Below, one piece after another: positions 34,087 through 37,229 of a DNA stretch of 37,229 nt (position 1 is the stretch's first letter; every line of letters starts with the position of its first letter). The notes below the pieces were generated by a model. The model saw only the letters and a program-made list of their open reading frames with translations. It searched no databases and was not told the DNA's origin. The stretch covers positions 16,568-53,796 of the forward strand of contig NZWK01000005.1 in the NCBI GenBank assembly GCA_002701625.1, written 5' to 3'. Source of the DNA: Chloroflexota bacterium (lineage in GTDB: Bacteria > Chloroflexota > Dehalococcoidia > UBA2979). The position numbers and the translations under genes were made by a program.

Positions 34087-34653
34087 TTATTTTCGATTGC
34101 GAAATCTCTGTGAAGATAAGACGTAATCAGCAATTTTTTCAATAGTATTCCAGTCCTCGTTTGAGGGATGAAATTTCCGATCTAATACCAGCGTCCATCC
34201 TTGGAATGCACCGGTTTGACGTTTAATTTCAAGATTGCCAACCTTCTTTGCGAGAGTCTTGATTTCCAAGTCCATGGAGAGCTCATTTATCAGGCCGAGG
34301 CCGTCATCTTCGCCTTTCCAGGTTACATCTTTTATTTTACCGAATAGCGGAAATGACTTTTTTCTAATTGTTTTAATTTTTGTGTGCGAGTGAATTTCTG
34401 ATGACCGATCGTCTGGGATACCGAACACCATCCACCATCGTGGCGGATTATTTTTGCCGCCATCTTGCTTCAATATGTTTATCCAAGGGATTGAGCTTTC
34501 GTCGATATTAATCACACCGAGCGATCGTTGGTGCCATGAGTTTTCGACACTCTCTCTTACATGGCCTCTCTCAGCCAGATCAGCTGGGACGCCAATAAAA
34601 TTAAGGTCCTGATTGAGATTGTCTCGGGTTTTGTCTCTTAAATTCTCTTTCAT
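34087..34653 (-). CDS. Unknown 188-residue protein
   Basis: No family recognised. The sequence has no signal peptide or membrane segment. It contains Trp-rich strands (PPRWWMVFGI; DVTWKGEDDGLG; GAFQGWTLVLDRKFHP) and a C-terminal helix (NTIEKIADYVLSSQRF), as in a small soluble alpha/beta or SRPBCC-like protein. I chose the ATG at 34653. The frame remains open to 35028, but that extension is Cys/Tyr-rich and overlaps the better supported plus-strand gene at 34801, so it is rejected. Only a weak ribosome site precedes the ATG. Confidence 0.7.
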   Translation of the reverse strand: MKENLRDKTRDNLNQDLNFIGVPADLAERGHVRESVENSWHQRSLGVINIDESSIPWINILKQDGGKNNPPRWWMVFGIPDDRSSEIHSHTKIKTIRKKSFPLFGKIKDVTWKGEDDGLGLINELSMDLEIKTLAKKVGNLEIKRQTGAFQGWTLVLDRKFHPSNEDWNTIEKIADYVLSSQRFRNRK

Positions 34654-34800
34654 AGTAATTACTTTACTTTTCGTTGAGTGCAGTTTTTTCAATACTACGT
34701 ATACATAAGTGCAGAAGTTAGATTTTAACTCTTTTGTCGCCAGAATTATGTTATAGATCACGGGACGGATGGGTCTAATGAAATATAAGGGGGACGGACT

Positions 34801-35109
34801 ATGATTTTTCATATAATCGCTGAGCATGATCACAGCACTTGTGGCCGGGTAGAGAACGGTGTTGTAACTAAAACTTGGGAAGAGAGTGCAGAAGGTGCCA
34901 CGGCATGGGTAGAAGGTAATGATGACGTAACAATACATGGGGTGTGGGGCTATCCAGTTCAGCATCGTATCTTTGCGGTTGTTGAGGCAGACACGTTCGA
35001 AGCTGTAGAATCGCTTTTTGATTTTCATCTGGCAAAGGGACCAGTCGAGGTCTTACCGGTAAAGGATCTAGTTCAAAATCGAAAAGATTTAGGTTTCTGG
35101 AGTCAGTGA
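34801..35109 (+). CDS. Small protein resembling DUF3303
   Basis: A 102-residue protein with a ferredoxin-like alternating pattern: MIFHIIAEHDHSTC, then GVWGYPVQHRIFAVVEADTFE, then a helix (AVESLFDFHLAKGP) and VEVLPVKDLV. This resembles small DUF3303/YCII-like dimeric alpha-beta barrel proteins, often of unknown function. The match is by eye and uncertain. GGGGGACGG precedes the ATG. It is divergent from the 188-residue gene. Confidence 0.75.
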   Translation: MIFHIIAEHDHSTCGRVENGVVTKTWEESAEGATAWVEGNDDVTIHGVWGYPVQHRIFAVVEADTFEAVESLFDFHLAKGPVEVLPVKDLVQNRKDLGFWSQ

Positions 35110-35204
35110 TGATTGCGATTTAATCAATCAAACTGGCACCTTGGTATTCTTGCTTTCATGTATTAGGATTTAGGCGGGGTACACAAAAGCAATTGGAGGA
35201 TGAT

Positions 35205-35606
35205 ATGACAAGGATATTAAATCCGGTGATTTGGCTGTGGGTGTTTGCCGCCTTAAACCTTTTTGTTGGCTCTGGACCCGCGATACTCGACGGACAGTCG
35301 GTCGCTGAGATGGGATGGGGTAGCGATAACGTCGGCTTACATGACGGTTATTACGAAACCACTATGGCGGTAACGTTCGCTTTATTGTCGATTATTGCGG
35401 CTGGAATTGCTCTTTTCACTTCAGGTTTAGCTCGAGCGAAAATGACGACCCTTTTGGGCGTGAGCATGCTCGGGATGATGGTGATCTGGCTTACCTATGC
35501 ATCGTCGAACGATTATGACATCGGTGGTGCAATAATAATATTGCCGATTGCGCTTTTTTCTCTGCTTACATTAAGCGGAATTCTAAATCTCAAGAGTTCG
35601 GAGTGA
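35205..35606 (+). CDS. Unknown 133-residue membrane protein
   Basis: Four hydrophobic segments are visible. The first is VIWLWVFAALNLFVGSG. The second is MAVTFALLSIIAAGIALFT, the third LLGVSMLGMMVIWLTYA and the fourth AIIILPIALFSLLTLSGI. They are joined by short loops; the first loop is acidic and Gly-rich. No family recognised. I chose the ATG at 35205 with GGAGG 3-8 bases upstream; the TTG four codons earlier lies inside the ribosome site. The gene is followed by a long palindrome and a convergent gene. Confidence 0.82.
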   Translation: MTRILNPVIWLWVFAALNLFVGSGPAILDGQSVAEMGWGSDNVGLHDGYYETTMAVTFALLSIIAAGIALFTSGLARAKMTTLLGVSMLGMMVIWLTYASSNDYDIGGAIIILPIALFSLLTLSGILNLKSSE

Positions 35607-35652
35607 TTCGAAGCAAGAGATTATGTCCTGACCGATTTTTTTGAGTTTGGCA

Positions 35653-35698
35653 CGAACCATATATCAGATATTCCCGGGAATATCTGATATATGGTTCG
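35653..35698. repeat. Perfect 46-bp loopless palindrome
   Basis: The two 23-base arms meet at a central CCC|GGG with no spacer, running from CGAACC at the left end to GGTTCG at the right. It lies between convergent genes ending at 35606 and 35706. No T-run follows on either strand. It may work as a bidirectional terminator or a protein-binding/recombination site. Confidence 0.9.
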
Positions 35699-35705
35699 GC
35701 GACGA

Positions 35706-36206
35706 TTAGTTGATAGTGAATGTTTTAATCATTCCCAGCTGATAATGGCCTGCTATGTTGCAAAACAGAATATACTCTCCAGCCTCAAGCTTAAGCGTGC
35801 CGGTTTCAGTCTCATCTTGTTCTAGATCTTTTGATGAGTAAAGTAATTCACCAGCCGCTTCAACGTCGACCATTGCCGTTTCTTCATTGAGTGGCAAGGC
35901 ATCAACAGCTAGATCCGTTTGAAGCACCTGAAAGTTGTGAACCAGTGCGGCATAGTTTTTTACAGTGAAATTGATTTCACAGTTTCCCTGAAAGCTATCA
36001 GGGGTAGTTATAGCGTACGGCCCATCATTTGCTAACTCTACATTGAGAGTTTCGGTACATGGTTCTAAAACTGCTTCCGTTGACACCGGAGCGCTTGTTG
36101 CACTACTTGTCGAACTACTCACGCTTGCGTCATCTGAACTCGAGCTACACCCAATAAGAAGCAACGTCAAAAAACTTAATAAACTGACTTTTATTTTAAG
36201 AAACAT
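35706..36206 (-). CDS. Lipid-anchored cupredoxin (blue copper protein)
   Basis: A 166-residue exported lipoprotein. The signal peptide is MFLKIKVSLLSFLTLLLIGC with lipobox LLIG-Cys20. A Ser-rich linker (about 21-45) leads to a cupredoxin domain. Type 1 copper ligands are His90 (VHNF), Cys149, His154 and Met159 (FCNIAGHYQLGM), in the C-x4-H-x4-M spacing of sulfocyanin- and azurin-like proteins. Cys50 and Cys76 could form a disulfide. Likely a membrane-tethered electron carrier on the outer face of the cell. I chose ATG 36206, with GGAGGT 5 bases upstream, over an ATG at 36251. Confidence 0.92.
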   Translation of the reverse strand: MFLKIKVSLLSFLTLLLIGCSSSSDDASVSSSTSSATSAPVSTEAVLEPCTETLNVELANDGPYAITTPDSFQGNCEINFTVKNYAALVHNFQVLQTDLAVDALPLNEETAMVDVEAAGELLYSSKDLEQDETETGTLKLEAGEYILFCNIAGHYQLGMIKTFTIN

Positions 36207-36328
36207 TTTTACCTCCATGATCGACTTTAGTCCGTCTTGTTTAATGCACAAGTGCGCCTTGATATTCTCAACAAGTTGACGTGTGTGGAGGCAACGTCAA
36301 TCGGTTGGGTGAGCTGAATTTGTGCATG

Positions 36329-36360
36329 ATGCAAGTAGTAAACTTGCATTATATTTTTTT
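36329..36360 (+). terminator. Terminator-like hairpin before the lipoprotein gene
   Basis: ATGCAAGT (36329-36336) and ACTTGCAT (36342-36349) form an 8-bp stem with a 5-base loop, followed by TATA and a run of seven T. It lies between a divergent minus-strand gene and the plus-strand gene at 36403, so no upstream plus-strand gene needs it. It could be an attenuator, or end a short antisense transcript. Confidence 0.45.
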
Positions 36361-36402
36361 GCGAAGAGACTAATTGGATGACGAAGTGAGGTACTCAATA
36401 GA

Positions 36403-36816
36403 ATGTTTTTTAAAGTTATGTCGCTGACTTTGGTTCTCTTTTTGGTCTCCTGTGCTGACACGGATACTAATTCCAATGATAGGTCGGTGAGCTGGGTACA
36501 GCTGGATGACTATGTTGAAATTGTTATACCAGCTTGGGATGGACAGATGGATACGGTACCTGACTACTACAACGCAATGAGTACACCACTTAGTGAAGGG
36601 CGTGAGCGTTTCTCAGCTTTTCTTGATTTAAGTTGCGATGAAATTGATAGTTTAAACATGCAGAGGATGACAGGTGAAACGGAAGTGTTAGTGATCATTA
36701 GCGGCACGGGGAGATGCGGAGACTGGTTTACAGTGAGATTTGAGCCAAATGGTTTTGATTATTGGATCAGAAAGAAAGCTGTATTGGTTGGTGACACAAA
36801 AGGCGTTTTGCATTAG
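36403..36816 (+). CDS. Unknown lipoprotein, 137 residues
   Basis: The N-terminus MFFKVMSLTLVLFLVSCAD is a lipoprotein signal peptide with the lipidated Cys at residue 17 (LVS-C). The mature domain is about 120 residues, acidic, with two further Cys (SCDEID; GRCGDW) that could form a disulfide. No family recognised. GAGGT lies about 10 bases before the ATG. The next gene starts 21 bases after its stop, so the two are probably co-transcribed. Confidence 0.82.
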   Translation: MFFKVMSLTLVLFLVSCADTDTNSNDRSVSWVQLDDYVEIVIPAWDGQMDTVPDYYNAMSTPLSEGRERFSAFLDLSCDEIDSLNMQRMTGETEVLVIISGTGRCGDWFTVRFEPNGFDYWIRKKAVLVGDTKGVLH

Positions 36817-36837
36817 CAAGGTGAGGAGTATTGGGTT

Positions 36838-37229
36838 ATGGCAGCCACACCGAAAGCGGCACTCGAAGACGCGGTAGAAGCTATTGGATCTAGTAAAAGA
36901 CGAAAATACCGGGACACAATTCATCCTCCTATGCATCAGGTCGTCGTATCGGACTTGTCAGACCGGAGATTTGATGAGTCGAATATTCCTGAATACATGT
37001 CTGATGTTTGGGAGCAGTATCTCCCTGACTGGGTCGGCAGCACATGTAGACTGGAGTCATTCGAGATTGTTATTCAAGACAGTTTGAAGATCGCATATTT
37101 GATAAAAGTAAGTCGACTGTTTGCTGATGGATCTCTGATGCAAACGTTTGATGCAATTTTTACTGTGGGCAACAAGGAGGGTGACTGGCGTCTTATCAGT
37201 CGGAATCCTTTCAACATAACAAAGGCCTA
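36838..37229 (+). CDS. NTF2-like protein, 3' end outside the window (partial)
   Basis: The frame from ATG 36838 stays open to the window edge (130 codons visible). AGGAG lies 9 bases upstream. The C-terminal part (SLKIAYLIKVSRLFADGSLM and QTFDAIFTVGNKEGDWRLIS) shows the paired-strand pattern ending in W-R-L-I-S-R typical of NTF2-like/SnoaL-like folds. An N-terminal region contains HPPMHQVVVSDLSDRRF. Function unknown. It probably forms an operon with the lipoprotein upstream. Confidence 0.7.
   Translation, partial: MAATPKAALEDAVEAIGSSKRRKYRDTIHPPMHQVVVSDLSDRRFDESNIPEYMSDVWEQYLPDWVGSTCRLESFEIVIQDSLKIAYLIKVSRLFADGSLMQTFDAIFTVGNKEGDWRLISRNPFNITKA

Noticed and set aside
34654..35028. N-terminal extension of the 188-residue unknown gene
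   Set aside because: The extension overlaps the better supported plus-strand gene at 34801-35109 and is Cys/Tyr-rich and unlike the rest of the protein.
1..37229. CRISPR arrays, insertion sequences, prophage genes
   Set aside because: No regularly spaced direct repeats, transposase, integrase or phage structural proteins were seen on either strand.

Overview
The window reads as a slice of an uncultured, probably marine, heterotrophic bacterium. Four things point that way: a very long vitamin B12-dependent (class II) ribonucleotide reductase, several luciferase-like (LLM) and deazaflavin-type oxidoreductases, an expansion of family III (CaiB/BaiF) CoA-transferases, and an electron transfer flavoprotein. 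Together they resemble SAR202-type Chloroflexota or an uncultured actinobacterial lineage. This placement is inference from gene content; no rRNA or other phylogenetic marker was examined. I found no IS element, integrase, CRISPR array or phage gene.

Layout. Positions 1-2400 hold the start of a nucleotidyltransferase-like gene leaving the window, tRNA-Lys(TTT), a zinc alcohol dehydrogenase and yaaA. The B12-dependent RNR (nrdJ) fills 2677-6231. Two long minus-strand operons follow, separated by one plus-strand gene. Operon 1 (11867 down to 6228) encodes crotonase, CoA-transferase A1, CoA-transferase B1, a TauE/SafE transporter and aminopeptidase P. Operon 2 (22684 down to 15410) encodes CoA-transferase A2, CoA-transferase B2, an SDR, a nitronate monooxygenase-like enzyme, an unknown 80-residue protein, EtfB, EtfA and a PHP phosphoesterase. 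Between them, at 12024-15401, a single-chain biotin-dependent acyl-CoA carboxylase is divergent from operon 1 and convergent with operon 2.

The main biological point is that both operons carry an ordered A/B pair of family III CoA-transferases. The two A proteins resemble each other, and so do the two B proteins. The pairs look like paralogous heteromeric CoA-transferases comparable to BbsEF or SmtAB. In pair 1 the A subunit has His where the catalytic Asp is expected. With the carboxylase, crotonase, SDR and ETF, the block could form a route that activates an organic acid by CoA transfer and then carboxylates, isomerises and oxidises it. The substrate cannot be read from the sequence.

From 23070 to the end the window is a patchwork of short transcription units. 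It holds three LLM oxidoreductases, a Ddn-like F420 protein, a PNPOx-fold protein, a RidA-like protein without its usual Arg, a double CDGSH iron-sulfur protein, an alpha/beta hydrolase with a Cys nucleophile, an orphan Ada metal-binding domain, an aldo/keto reductase, a lipid-anchored cupredoxin and several unknown small proteins. Features not explained by ordinary annotation include a plus-strand terminator with no upstream gene (candidate small RNA), a probable frameshift at 25600, a loopless 46-bp palindrome, and two coding regions under 60 codons.
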